Source: Clostridium lentum
GTDB lineage: Bacteria; Bacillota; Clostridia; Clostridiales; Clostridiaceae
NCBI RefSeq assembly: GCF_014287815.1
Contig: NZ_JACOOQ010000006.1
Span: 62,001-126,000 of the forward strand
Reading direction: 5' to 3'
Length of the DNA stretch: 64,000 nt
Shown here: piece after piece, positions 37,947-48,043 of the stretch
How positions within the stretch are numbered: position 1 is the first letter of the stretch
How the letters are laid out: every line of letters begins with the position of its first letter
Program-made: the position numbers and the translations under genes
The notes under the pieces: model-generated
Database searches by the model: none
The model's input: only the letters and a program-made list of their open reading frames with translations
What the model was told of the DNA's origin: nothing

Positions 37947-38220
37947 AAATAATAATTAACCTAATATTTATATAAATTTCAATATCAATAAATATTATAA
38001 GTTATTATCTCTTTTTCCTTCTCTCTATAGCAGTTTTTTTCACAAAAAAACTTGCTATCTATGTTCACTCAAAAAAAGTCCCGAAAAAACTTCGACCTGA
38101 CTCTAGGCTAGATTTCATCAAGCTTTATTCCCACTTTTTCATCAGCAGTAATAAAAAAGTCTCGAAAAAATATTTTTGTATTTTTAAGGAGTTATCCACA
38201 GGGGCAACCTTCGGTTGCAG
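37947..38220. other. Non-coding stretch with hairpins and a DnaA-box-like site
   Basis: No gene seen. It holds a hairpin of ATAGCA plus a T7/A7 stem (38027-38060), three spaced copies of a GTCYCGAAAAA motif, an exact TTATCCACA (38192-38200) and a GCAACC-TTC-GGTTGC hairpin (38204-38218) just before the direct repeat. Confidence 0.5.
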
Positions 38221-38427
38221 AGAAAAGGGTTCCTCAATCATAAAAATGTCTCGAAAAATTTCCCCACTATCTTCACGCCTCCTCATCTCCCTTTTTCCCT
38301 ACACTAACACAAAAAGAGCCCCATACAAAATCATTACAATTTCGTATGACACTCTATTTTTCTGAACTTTTTTATAATTCTTTTCGGAACTATTTTATAA
38401 AGTTCGAAACTTTTTTATAAGTAAACA
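38221..38427. repeat. 207-bp direct repeat, copy 2 (right edge of island)
   Basis: Matches 26667-26872 in the same orientation from AGAAAAGG to GTAAACA, with scattered single-base differences. Both copies end abruptly, here 14 bp from the stop of the GGGtGRT gene. The two copies bracket the 11.3-kb accessory island. Confidence 0.9.
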
Positions 38428-38440
38428 ATTAAAAATAATC

Positions 38441-39439
38441 TTATTTAGAAGCTTCTTCTATGGCAACTGCAACTGCAACAGTAGCTCCTACCATTGGGTT
38501 ATTACCCATACCAATTAATCCCATCATTTCTACGTGAGCAGGAACTGATGAAGAACCAGCAAATTGAGCATCTGAGTGCATTCTTCCCATAGTATCAGTC
38601 ATACCGTAAGAAGCTGGACCTGCAGCCATGTTATCTGGGTGAAGAGTTCTACCAGTACCACCACCTGATGCAACTGAGAAGTACTTCTTACCTTCTTCGA
38701 TACATTCTTTCTTGTATGTTCCAGCAACTGGGTGTTGGAATCTTGTTGGGTTAGTTGAGTTACCAGTGATTGATACATCAACACCTTCATGATGCATTAT
38801 AGCAACACCTTCTCTAACGTCATTAGCTCCGTAACATTTAACAGCAGCTCTTGGTCCGTTTGAGTATGGTTTTTCATTAACGATTTCTAATTTACCTGTG
38901 AAGAAATCGAAATTAGTTTGAACATAAGTGAATCCATTAATTCTTGAAATAATCTTTGCAGCATCTTTTCCAAGACCGTTTAAGATAACTCTTAATGGTT
39001 CTTTTCTAACTTTATTAGCTTTTTCAGCTATTTTGATAGCACCTTCAGCAGCAGCGAATGATTCGTGTCCTGCTAAGAATGCGAAACATTTAGTTTCTTC
39101 TCTTAAAAGCATAGCTCCTAAGTTTCCGTGTCCTAAACCAACTTTTCTGTCGTCAGCAACAGAACCTGGAATACAGAACGCTTGTAATCCTTCACCGATT
39201 GCAGCAGCAGCATCAGCAGCCTTTGTGCAACCTTTCTTTATAGCTATAGCAGCACCTAAAGTGTAAGCCCACATAGCGTTTTCGAATGCTATTGGTTGAG
39301 TTGATTTAACGATATCATAAACGTTAATTCCCTTTTCATCGCAAACAGCTTTAGCATCTTCTATTGTTTTCATTCCGTATTGTTCTAATACTGGAGTGAT
39401 TTGTCCTATTCTTCTTTCATAACTTTCAAATAATGCCAT
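38441..39439 (-). CDS. GGGtGRT protein
   Basis: A 332-residue protein named for its motif; here ASGGGTGRTLHPDNMAAG lies near residue 254. Conserved Gly- and Ala-rich ends suggest a tight soluble fold. Family members are found in anaerobes and have no proven function. It follows an IscU-like Fe-S scaffold gene by 20 bp, a pairing that is usual for the family and hints at a role in Fe-S or redox chemistry. High, even codon bias in this region fits a well-expressed gene. Confidence 0.9.
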   Translation of the reverse strand: MALFESYERRIGQITPVLEQYGMKTIEDAKAVCDEKGINVYDIVKSTQPIAFENAMWAYTLGAAIAIKKGCTKAADAAAAIGEGLQAFCIPGSVADDRKVGLGHGNLGAMLLREETKCFAFLAGHESFAAAEGAIKIAEKANKVRKEPLRVILNGLGKDAAKIISRINGFTYVQTNFDFFTGKLEIVNEKPYSNGPRAAVKCYGANDVREGVAIMHHEGVDVSITGNSTNPTRFQHPVAGTYKKECIEEGKKYFSVASGGGTGRTLHPDNMAAGPASYGMTDTMGRMHSDAQFAGSSSVPAHVEMMGLIGMGNNPMVGATVAVAVAIEEASK

Positions 39440-39459
39440 GATTAAATTCCTCCTTACAA

Positions 39460-40152
39460 TTATTCGTGTCTTGGATCGATTAATTTAACAGCGTCAGCAA
39501 CTCTTCCGTATTGTCCTGCAGCTTTTTCTAATGCTTCATTAGCATCCATTCCCTTAGCGATCATTTCCATCATCTTTCCAAGGTGAACGAATTTGTAACC
39601 GATTATTTCGTTATCTTCATCTAAAGCGATTTTAGTAACGTATCCTTCAGCCATTTCTAAATATCTTGGTCCTTTAGCAACTGTTCCGTACATAGTACCA
39701 ACTTGAGATCTTAATCCCTTACCTAAGTCTTCTAAACCAGCTCCTATTGGTAATCCACCTTCAGAGAAAGCAGTTTGAGTTCTTCCGTAAACGATTTGTA
39801 AGAATAATTCTCTCATTGCTGTATTTATAGCATCACAAACTAAGTCTGTGTTTAAAGCTTCTAATATAGTTCTTCCTGGTAATATTTCTGAAGCCATAGC
39901 AGCTGAGTGAGTCATACCTGAACATCCAACTGTTTCAACTAATGCTTCTTCTATTACTCCACCTTTAACATTTAAAGTTAATTTACAAGCTCCTTGTTGA
40001 GGTGCACACCAACCTATTCCATGAGTTAACCCTGAAATATCTGATATTTGTGTAGCTTGTACCCATTTTCCTTCAACTGGAATTGGAGCACATGCATGAT
40101 TAGCGCCTTTAGTTACAACGCACATTTCTTCAACTTCTCTTGAATACATCAT
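39460..40152 (-). CDS. IscU/NifU-like iron-sulfur cluster scaffold protein
   Basis: A 230-residue protein with the NifU N-terminal-type region: IGWCAPQQGACKLTLNVKGGVIEEALVETVGCSGMTHSAAMASEI. Three candidate cluster Cys lie around residues 49-80 (WCAP, GACK, GCSG). It is longer than standard IscU and belongs to the type paired with GGGtGRT proteins. GGAGG nine bases before the ATG supports this start, with a second ATG directly after. Likely co-transcribed with the GGGtGRT gene. Confidence 0.83.
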   Translation of the reverse strand: MMYSREVEEMCVVTKGANHACAPIPVEGKWVQATQISDISGLTHGIGWCAPQQGACKLTLNVKGGVIEEALVETVGCSGMTHSAAMASEILPGRTILEALNTDLVCDAINTAMRELFLQIVYGRTQTAFSEGGLPIGAGLEDLGKGLRSQVGTMYGTVAKGPRYLEMAEGYVTKIALDEDNEIIGYKFVHLGKMMEMIAKGMDANEALEKAAGQYGRVADAVKLIDPRHE

Positions 40153-40237
40153 ATATTGATTCCTCCCTAATTAATACTAGTTATAGCTTGTCTCATTTTT
40201 ACATATGTAGACTAAGTACTTAACCGGGTCAAATTCA

Positions 40238-40251
40238 AGCCCACTTGGGCT
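40238..40251 (-). promoter_or_regulatory. Leader hairpin of the Fe-S scaffold operon
   Basis: AGCCCA-CT-TGGGCT is a GC-rich palindrome in an otherwise AT-rich leader, flanked by two copies of AAATTCA. It lies about 20 bp downstream of the proposed promoter. Could be an operator or an RNA hairpin. Confidence 0.4.
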
Positions 40252-40271
40252 AAATTCATCCTACTCTTAAT

Positions 40272-40300
40272 ATGATAACAAATGAATTTGTTACCAACAA
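40272..40300 (-). promoter_or_regulatory. Promoter and operator-like palindrome of the Fe-S scaffold operon
   Basis: On the minus strand TTGTTG and TATCAT are 17 bp apart. A perfect inverted repeat TAACAAA-TGAA-TTTGTTA (40276-40293) fills the spacer and touches the -10, a classic repressor position. It is not a Rex or Fur consensus; the regulator is unknown. Confidence 0.5.
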
Positions 40301-40330
40301 GACTTTTTTATAATTTTTTCAAAAAAAATA

Positions 40331-40383
40331 TTGATTTCGTCAATTTTGTATTATATAATTATTCTAATTGAAAATGATTTTCA
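40331..40383 (+). promoter_or_regulatory. Enolase promoter with Fur-box-like site
   Basis: TTGATT and TATAAT are exactly 17 bp apart (40331-40359). Ten bases downstream, TGAAAATGATTTTCA (40369-40383) matches the Fur consensus TGATAATNATTATCA at all but two positions and covers the expected transcription start. Confidence 0.65.
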
Positions 40384-40433
40384 TTAATATATGATTTGAT
40401 TTTTCATTTATTTAAGATTTTTTTAGTTTTTAG

Positions 40434-41738
<1,305 letters not shown>

Positions 41739-41754
41739 TTAATATAAAAAAGGA

Positions 41755-41820
41755 ACTGTCGCATTAAGAATAAATAATACAATATTATTGTATATAAAAT
41801 TTTTAGTGCGACAGTCACTT
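41755..41820 (+). terminator. Enolase terminator
   Basis: ACTGTCGCA pairs with TGCGACAGT; a second hairpin (ATACAA/TTGTAT) sits in the loop; CACTTTTTTC follows. Confidence 0.8.
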
Positions 41821-41953
41821 TTTTCTTTTACTTCTAAAATTTTTAAACTTTTTATTTTTTTAAAATATTTCAGTATAATCCTCAATCTTTTAATTATCAA
41901 TTTTCAAAATTCCTACAGAAGTTTCCTACCAACTTTCCATTTTCCATTAACAA

Positions 41954-42766
41954 TTATCCAAGTGCCACATCTAAAACCATCATAAGAATAAATCCTAAAA
42001 TCAATCCAAAAGTAGTAAGTTTTTTATTTTCTATTGATGCTTCTGGTAATAGCTCTGCTCCAACCACAGCAATCATTGCTCCTGCAGAAAAAGCTAAAAA
42101 GAAAGGTAGCATACTCCTAATAGTTATAGCTGCAATTACCCCTACTACACCTGCAATAGGTTCTACAATACCAGAAGCTTGTCCATAAAAGAAGCTTTTT
42201 TCTCTTGATAATCCCTCTCTTCTTAATGGCAAAGATACAGCAGCACCTTCTGGAAAATTTTGAAGCCCAATACCTAAGGCTAAGGTCATAGCAGCTGCAA
42301 CGGATGCACTAGGTATTCCTACTGCTACTCCACCAAAGGCTACCCCTACTGCTAATCCTTCCGGTATATTATGCAATGTTACCGCTAAAACAAGTAAAAT
42401 GCTTTTTTTATAACTTTTATTTTTTTCTAGGCTCTTATTATTTACTGGTATAATACCATATGAATATTTATCCATAAGCATATCTGCAAAAATAATAAAT
42501 ACTCCACCTGCAAAGAACCCTATTGCAGGCAATAAAAACTGGCTATATCCAAGTTCACCACATAATTCAATTGCAGGATTTAGCAATGACCAAAAACTTG
42601 CTGCTGTCATTACACCTGCCCCAAAGCCAAGCATTGAATTTAATATCTTTCTATCTACATTTTTAAAGAAAAATACAAGTGCTGCTCCTAAGGCAGTTAC
42701 AGACCAAGTAAATATAGTTGCTGTTAACCCTTGTAGCACTGGACTTAAACTAATAAACCATTCCAT
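41954..42766 (-). CDS. ZIP-family metal transporter
   Basis: A 270-residue membrane protein with about eight hydrophobic segments. The metal-binding motifs HNIPEGLAVGVAFGG (segment 4) and LQNFPEGAAVSLPLR (segment 5) are those of ZIP transporters of the ZupT/GufA kind. It imports zinc or other divalent metals. Transcribed alone, convergent with enolase. No Fur or Zur box was seen in its short upstream region. Confidence 0.93.
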   Translation of the reverse strand: MEWFISLSPVLQGLTATIFTWSVTALGAALVFFFKNVDRKILNSMLGFGAGVMTAASFWSLLNPAIELCGELGYSQFLLPAIGFFAGGVFIIFADMLMDKYSYGIIPVNNKSLEKNKSYKKSILLVLAVTLHNIPEGLAVGVAFGGVAVGIPSASVAAAMTLALGIGLQNFPEGAAVSLPLRREGLSREKSFFYGQASGIVEPIAGVVGVIAAITIRSMLPFFLAFSAGAMIAVVGAELLPEASIENKKLTTFGLILGFILMMVLDVALG

Positions 42767-42876
42767 TCTTCTTTAAGTATTCTCCTAAAATTAGTTTTCT
42801 CTACATTATATTGCAATATTTTGACATCTGTTCCCTTTAAATTATTATATAATTATTTTCTCTACTATGTAATTAG

Positions 42877-42908
42877 TTGACATTATAGAAACTTCATGAT
42901 AGTATAAT
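42877..42908 (+). promoter_or_regulatory. tRNA-Leu promoter
   Basis: TTGACA is followed after 17 bp by TAGTAT, which overlaps a perfect TATAAT three bases further on. It lies about 20 bp before the tRNA. Confidence 0.6.
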
Positions 42909-42926
42909 TAAGTGATATTTTTACAA

Positions 42927-43009
42927 GCCGCCATGGCGGAACTGGCAGACGCACATGACTCAAAATCATGCGGGCAACCGTGTGGGTTCGATTCCCACTG
43001 GCGGCACCA
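42927..43009 (+). tRNA. tRNA-Leu (anticodon CAA)
   Basis: An 83-base class II tRNA. The acceptor stem GCCGCCA pairs with TGGCGGC, the anticodon loop CTCAAAA carries CAA, a short variable arm follows, the T loop is TTCGATT, and CCA is encoded. It reads UUG codons. Confidence 0.97.
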
Positions 43010-43010
43010 A

Positions 43011-43042
43011 AATACCTCTTGCAATTGTAAGAGGTATTTTTT
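43011..43042 (+). terminator. tRNA-Leu terminator
   Basis: Ten-bp stem AATACCTCTT and complement, 8-base loop, then a T run directly after the tRNA. Confidence 0.9.
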
Positions 43043-43083
43043 GTATTTTCTTTTTAGCAATTTTTATTTATAATTGTTTATTA

Positions 43084-43310
43084 TTCATCCCATAATCATT
43101 TTTCTTAAAATTTCTGATATCTTATAGACAATTAATTGTATTTCTTGATCCTTAGTTTCTGAATCTGAAGAATAAATTGATTGTCTTTCACAATTCCTCT
43201 AGCAAACTTCATACAATATACAGATTAAATTCATAATGTCATTATTTTTTATATTATTTATCCATGAATCAACTTCATTATTTACCATAATAAAATCTTT
43301 TATCTTAACA
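43084..43310 (-). pseudogene. Remnant of an unknown small gene
   Basis: Between the tRNA and sbcC the minus strand holds broken coding-like pieces: KDFIMVNNEVDSWINI, then after a stop and a one-base shift IMNLICILYEVC, another stop, and SIYSSDSETKDQEIQLIVYK with KISEILRKMIMG at the end. Pieces line up in order, so this looks like one decayed gene. No family recognised. Confidence 0.35.
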
Positions 43311-43344
43311 TTTTTAGTAGGAATTTAAATTCGGATGAATAACT

Positions 43345-46300
43345 CTATTTCATAATAAATTTGGCATGGCTTCCACTTTTACCTAATGATACTTCAAGCC
43401 TTGCTTCAATTCTTTCCCTTAATTCATCAACATGTGATATTATTCCTACAAGTCTTCCTAAATTTTTTAAATCCATTAAGGCATTAATTGCTCCATCTAA
43501 AGATTCTGGATCTAAACTACCAAAACCTTCATCCACAAACATTGTTTCAATATGCACTCCCCCTGCATAACTTTGAATTACATCTGCTAACCCTAATGCC
43601 AGTGCTAGAGAAGCTTTAAAACCTTCTCCACCTGATAAAGTATTTACATGCCTTTCCTTTCCAGTATATGCATCAATAATTTCTAGTTCTAATCCTGACT
43701 GTTTAGTACCTTTACCCTTTTCAGCCTTTCTTTTTAAAGCATATCTCTCATTAGTCATCTTACTTAACCTTCTGTTTGCTGCCTTAATAATATCATCAAA
43801 ATATGCTGCTAATACGTATCGTTCAAAGGTTATTCTCTCTAAATTATTTCCATTAGCTAGTTCTGAAAGCTCACCTATTACATTGTACTCGCTTTCATCT
43901 TCTTTTATCTTATCACTAATCTTTATAATCAACTTCAATGTATCCTTATTGCTAGTTAACCTAGAGAATATTTTCTTTTCCTTAGAATTTAACTCTCTTA
44001 ATTCATTTTCTTTTTCATTTAAGCTCTTAATAATTAAATCTATATCAATATGTTCCTTATCCTTCAACTCTTCTTGTAGCATTAGATATTGATCTTTTTT
44101 AGATTTTAATCTTTGATAAAACTCTTGTATTTCCTTCTCTATGATTTTTAATTCTTCTTCACTAATTTTGCTTTTATTATAATCATTACTATCTATAAAA
44201 CAGCTTTTTTCAATAGCTAATTTAAATTCAAAATCTTTTTCACTTAATATGCTGTTCCACTTGACTAATAAGTTATTTTTTTGTAGTAAAGCTTCCTTAT
44301 TTTCCGCCACTATATTTTGCATTCTTGTATATACATCAAGAGCCTTTTTTGAATTTACTTCAAGCATAGTAATTTTATTTTCAGATTCCTTAATCTTTAT
44401 TAATATTTCATCTTCACTTTCCATATCTTTAGGTAGATTTTCTTTTATCTCCTGTAATAAAGCCATTTCCTTTGCAGACTCTGTTAATAAATTTTGATAT
44501 TTATTATTTTCTTCTTCTGAAATATTTTGTAAACTTTCTTGATTCTTAAGAAACATCACTAGACTATCTTCATCTTCTTTTTTACTAGCAATAGCTACAT
44601 CTATGTTTTTTATTTTTTCTACTAATTCCTCAATTTCTTTAGCAATTGCTTTACCTCTTTCAACTACATTACTATTAATAGCTTCAAAATTTTTCAGCTC
44701 ATTTACTTCTATCTTTATAGTAATTATTTCTTTCACTCTCTCTACTTTTTCAGTAATAGTATCATTCAACTGATTTTCTATTTCACTATTCTTAATAGTT
44801 AATGCTTGCATAAACTTATCATATAAGACCTTTTGTGCTTCATAATCTTCTTTAAACTTTTCTAATTGCTCTTCTGTAGGTACATTTTCTGGAACTAAGG
44901 CTTTCTCTGGATGATTCTCTGAACCACATACTGGACATTTCACTCCACTCTCAAGGTTCATGGCAAGTATACCTGCCATACCTTTTCTAAATAAAATATC
45001 ACCATCATCATAGTTTTTCTTAGCTTGATTGTATATATTTTCCTGAATATTAAACTTTTCCAATAGCAAATTATATTCATCTCTTAAGTCTATATATTTT
45101 TTTATAGACCTATATACTTCCATTAATTCTGCTTTTTGACGTTGTTTTTCACTTAAAAGATTACCATATTGAACTCTTTCTAGTTCCTTCTTGGCGTTTT
45201 CCGTAATCCTATTTCTTAAAAATTCAATATTATTTACTACATTTTCTAGCTTTAACTTAATTGAATCTTTTACTTTTTCTTGAGATGTTAACTGCTGCTT
45301 AAGGCTATTTATCAAAATTTCTTTTTGTTTATAATCCTTAAATCTACTAATAATTGCATTTAGTTTACTTTTTTCTTCTATAAGCCTGTCTTTCCCCTTT
45401 TCAAGTTCCTTACACTCTTCATAATGTTCTTTACTCTCTTTTAAATCTTTAGTATTACTCTGCAACTCTTTTTCTTTATTAACAATTTCCAATTTATTTG
45501 CTTCTATTTCTTTTTTTGCCTCATTAATGCTTCTTTCCAAATGAATTAAAGATAATGCCACTCTTCCTTTTTCTAAAACTTCCTGACGCTCATTCATGGC
45601 TTCCTTCTTTTCTTCTAAATAATTTAATTCCTCTTGGACTTTTTCCTTTAATTGAAGCTTATTATTTATTTCTTTGGCTTTAATTTCATGCTCTTTAATT
45701 TTGAATATTTCTTCATTTACTTTTTCAATATCCTTTTTAATAAGATATTCCTTTTCATTGTCTGCACCAATTAGTTCCTTAACTAACCTTATAAGCTCCC
45801 AAATATCCTTATTATCTTCTTTAATTAATAAATTTAATTCTTCATTATCATTTCCATCAATTTTAGTTATATAAGCTTCTCTCTTTTGCTTATCTCCTTC
45901 AATTTTTCTTTTTAATATAAGCTGCTTTTCCTTTAATTTATCTTGGAATTTCAAAAACTTCTCAGTACCAAAAATATTTCTAAAGATGATTTCTTTATCC
46001 TTACTTTCAGCTTCTAGTAATTTTTTAAACTCTCCTTGCGGTAACATTACTATTTGTTTAAATTGATTTGAGTTTAATCCTAATATCTTTTCAACTTCCT
46101 TAGTAGCTTCTGTAGTCTTGCTGATAACTCTATCATCAGGCAGTAAAAATTCCACACTATGTTTCTTTTCTACCACTTGGATATTACCATTTTTCTTTGT
46201 CTTTTCAATTTTCTGTGTAGGATATCTGGTAATTGAATACATTTTGCCCTTTACCATAAATTCTAAGGTAACATAAGAAGTTTCACTTTTATCAGCATGA

Positions 46301-46506
46301 TCGCTTTTTAAAGAATCAATAGTCCTACTTCCTCCACTTGCTTCACCAAATAAAGCAAAAGATATGGCATCAAATATTGTAGTTTTCCCTGCTCCTGTTG
46401 GCCCACATATCAAAAATAAATTATTATTTTTTAAAAGGCTAAAATCAATTTCCTCTTTTCCTGCATAAGGTCCAAAAGCATTTATTGTTAACTTAAGCGG
46501 TTTCAC
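43345..46506 (-). CDS. sbcC: Exonuclease subunit SbcC
   Basis: A 1053-residue SMC-type ATPase of the SbcCD nuclease. Walker A is CGPTGAGKTTIFD near residue 35, long coiled coils flank a central zinc hook CPVCGSENHPEKA near 525, and the C-terminal end has the signature LSGGEGFKASLALALGLAD with MFVDEGFGSLD. The complex cleaves DNA hairpins and protein-blocked ends. Its ATG overlaps the end of sbcD with a 1-bp gap, the standard sbcD-sbcC order. Confidence 0.97.
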   Translation of the reverse strand: MKPLKLTINAFGPYAGKEEIDFSLLKNNNLFLICGPTGAGKTTIFDAISFALFGEASGGSRTIDSLKSDHADKSETSYVTLEFMVKGKMYSITRYPTQKIEKTKKNGNIQVVEKKHSVEFLLPDDRVISKTTEATKEVEKILGLNSNQFKQIVMLPQGEFKKLLEAESKDKEIIFRNIFGTEKFLKFQDKLKEKQLILKRKIEGDKQKREAYITKIDGNDNEELNLLIKEDNKDIWELIRLVKELIGADNEKEYLIKKDIEKVNEEIFKIKEHEIKAKEINNKLQLKEKVQEELNYLEEKKEAMNERQEVLEKGRVALSLIHLERSINEAKKEIEANKLEIVNKEKELQSNTKDLKESKEHYEECKELEKGKDRLIEEKSKLNAIISRFKDYKQKEILINSLKQQLTSQEKVKDSIKLKLENVVNNIEFLRNRITENAKKELERVQYGNLLSEKQRQKAELMEVYRSIKKYIDLRDEYNLLLEKFNIQENIYNQAKKNYDDGDILFRKGMAGILAMNLESGVKCPVCGSENHPEKALVPENVPTEEQLEKFKEDYEAQKVLYDKFMQALTIKNSEIENQLNDTITEKVERVKEIITIKIEVNELKNFEAINSNVVERGKAIAKEIEELVEKIKNIDVAIASKKEDEDSLVMFLKNQESLQNISEEENNKYQNLLTESAKEMALLQEIKENLPKDMESEDEILIKIKESENKITMLEVNSKKALDVYTRMQNIVAENKEALLQKNNLLVKWNSILSEKDFEFKLAIEKSCFIDSNDYNKSKISEEELKIIEKEIQEFYQRLKSKKDQYLMLQEELKDKEHIDIDLIIKSLNEKENELRELNSKEKKIFSRLTSNKDTLKLIIKISDKIKEDESEYNVIGELSELANGNNLERITFERYVLAAYFDDIIKAANRRLSKMTNERYALKRKAEKGKGTKQSGLELEIIDAYTGKERHVNTLSGGEGFKASLALALGLADVIQSYAGGVHIETMFVDEGFGSLDPESLDGAINALMDLKNLGRLVGIISHVDELRERIEARLEVSLGKSGSHAKFIMK

Positions 46507-46507
46507 T

Positions 46508-47686
46508 TTATTTTCCCCTTTCCAATTCCTCTAATATTTTAATAACCTCACTATTTCTTGCTTCATCCATTTCCTTGCCCTTTAAATCAATATAAAACTC
46601 TCCAAATAATTCATCCAATGACTTTTCTCTAAAGTTATCTCCTGCTGCTGTCTTGCTATTTTCAATTCCTAAAGAAGTGTTAACCATTCTAAGTCCCATA
46701 ATATTAGGAAATACAGCTCTTAGTTTAGATATGGCATCTAATATTTCTCCTTCATCTGTTATTTCAGCAAATACATAATCATTTAAATTAGTGCCCTGAT
46801 GATTTTCTCTATTTAATAGCTCATCAATAGGTCCTCTTATTACTCTTAAATCCCTTAATGGCTTTATCTCTATTAATTCTACCTTTAGATTTTTGTCTTT
46901 ATTAATATCTATTACTGGTATGGACTTTTTCTGCTTCCATTCCGATATGGAATATTTTAAAAGAGAACCTGAGTATCTAATTTTATTACTACCTACCTTT
47001 TGTGGTCCATGAATATGCCCTAATGCCACATAATCAAACTTTTCAAATATACTGCCATCCACTATATCCGTTCCCCCTATGGATAAAGGTCTTTCAGAAT
47101 CACAAACTTCTAATCCACCTCTATGTTCCTTATCTTCATATGAATAACTAACATACCCATGAGCTATCAAGATATTTCTTTCATCAATATCTAAATTTTC
47201 ATATATCCTTGATACTATTTCTCTCATCATATCATCATGAGTTTTAATTTCTGGATTCTCATACAAAATCCTAGCTTGAGCCGGATCAATGTATGGTAGT
47301 AAATAAAAATTCACACTTCCATAATTATCTTTTAGTGTTACTTTCTTAACTTCTCCATTAAAATTTCCTTCTATATATAACCCTTTATCTCTAAGGAGCT
47401 TATTTCCAAATGATAACCTTTCAGCACTATCATGATTTCCCCCAATAGCTAAAACAGGAATCTTAAGTTCTAAAATTATTTTGCTAAGTATAGTATCTAA
47501 AAGTTCTACCGCCTCAGCTGGTGGAACTGATCTATCATATATATCGCCAGAAATAATAAGTGCCTCTGCTTCCTTTTCTCTCAATAATTCCACTAATTTA
47601 TCTAAATAATATTTTTGCTCCTCTATCATCGAATACTCATTGACAATTTTTCCAATATGCCAATCACCTGTATGGACTATTTTCAT
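46508..47686 (-). CDS. sbcD: Exonuclease subunit SbcD
   Basis: A 392-residue metallophosphoesterase nuclease. Metal-binding motifs are TGDWHIGK at the N-terminus, SGDIYDR near 46, GGNHDSAERL near 82 and the later ALGHIHGPQ. It forms the Mre11-like nuclease half of SbcCD. First gene of the pair. Confidence 0.97.
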   Translation of the reverse strand: MKIVHTGDWHIGKIVNEYSMIEEQKYYLDKLVELLREKEAEALIISGDIYDRSVPPAEAVELLDTILSKIILELKIPVLAIGGNHDSAERLSFGNKLLRDKGLYIEGNFNGEVKKVTLKDNYGSVNFYLLPYIDPAQARILYENPEIKTHDDMMREIVSRIYENLDIDERNILIAHGYVSYSYEDKEHRGGLEVCDSERPLSIGGTDIVDGSIFEKFDYVALGHIHGPQKVGSNKIRYSGSLLKYSISEWKQKKSIPVIDINKDKNLKVELIEIKPLRDLRVIRGPIDELLNRENHQGTNLNDYVFAEITDEGEILDAISKLRAVFPNIMGLRMVNTSLGIENSKTAAGDNFREKSLDELFGEFYIDLKGKEMDEARNSEVIKILEELERGK

Positions 47687-47726
47687 TTAAAAATCACATC
47701 CCATCACTTTCTTAAAGATTAAAAAT

Positions 47727-47758
47727 AAAGTGTAATAATTAAAACCCCTTTACACTTT
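47727..47758. terminator. Hairpin upstream of sbcD
   Basis: AAAGTGTAA pairs with TTACACTTT. On the minus strand ATTTTTAATC follows. No gene ends here on either strand, so it may be a leader element of sbcDC or the end of an unseen transcript. Confidence 0.4.
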
Positions 47759-47885
47759 ATACTACTTATCTTATATTACTTCTCTTTAACTTCTTTTTCA
47801 ATTTAATTATATTTATTATAAACTTCATAACTATTTTTAAAGCTGTATTATACCAATAAAAAATCCCTATTAAGTCTATTTTTTC

Positions 47886-47947
47886 ATCAAATTAACTAAT
47901 TTGATCTATAAATATATAACATAATATTTTTAAATATTATGTTATAT
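47886..47947 (+). promoter_or_regulatory. Two palindromes upstream of the MBL-fold gene
   Basis: A 9-2-9 inverted repeat (ATCAAATTA/TAATTTGAT, 47886-47905) and a perfect 16-2-16 palindrome (47914-47947, arm ATATAACATAATATTT) lie before a TATAAT at 47953. The second would cover the -35 position. Operators are plausible; the regulator is unknown. Confidence 0.45.
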
Positions 47948-48043
47948 ATGGTATAATAAGGTAAGTGTTATATTATAATTTACTTTGCAAATCTTAAGTA
48001 TTTTATACATATATTAAGGTAAAAATTTATATGGAGGTATTTT

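Noticed and set aside
38192-38200. Exact DnaA box TTATCCACA
   Set aside because: Single copy with no cluster, no AT-rich unwinding element pattern and no rep gene; it is noted in the gap entry but not called an origin.
26641-38430. CRISPR array
   Set aside because: Direct repeats here are only two copies each (206 bp and 29 bp), with no regular short repeat-spacer series and no cas genes.
38599-38790. Second long frame inside the GGGtGRT gene on the same strand
   Set aside because: Out-of-frame shadow of a strongly biased, well-conserved gene.
41788-41985. 65-codon plus-strand frame after enolase
   Set aside because: It begins inside the enolase terminator and runs into the convergent ZIP gene; no ribosome site and no protein-like pattern.
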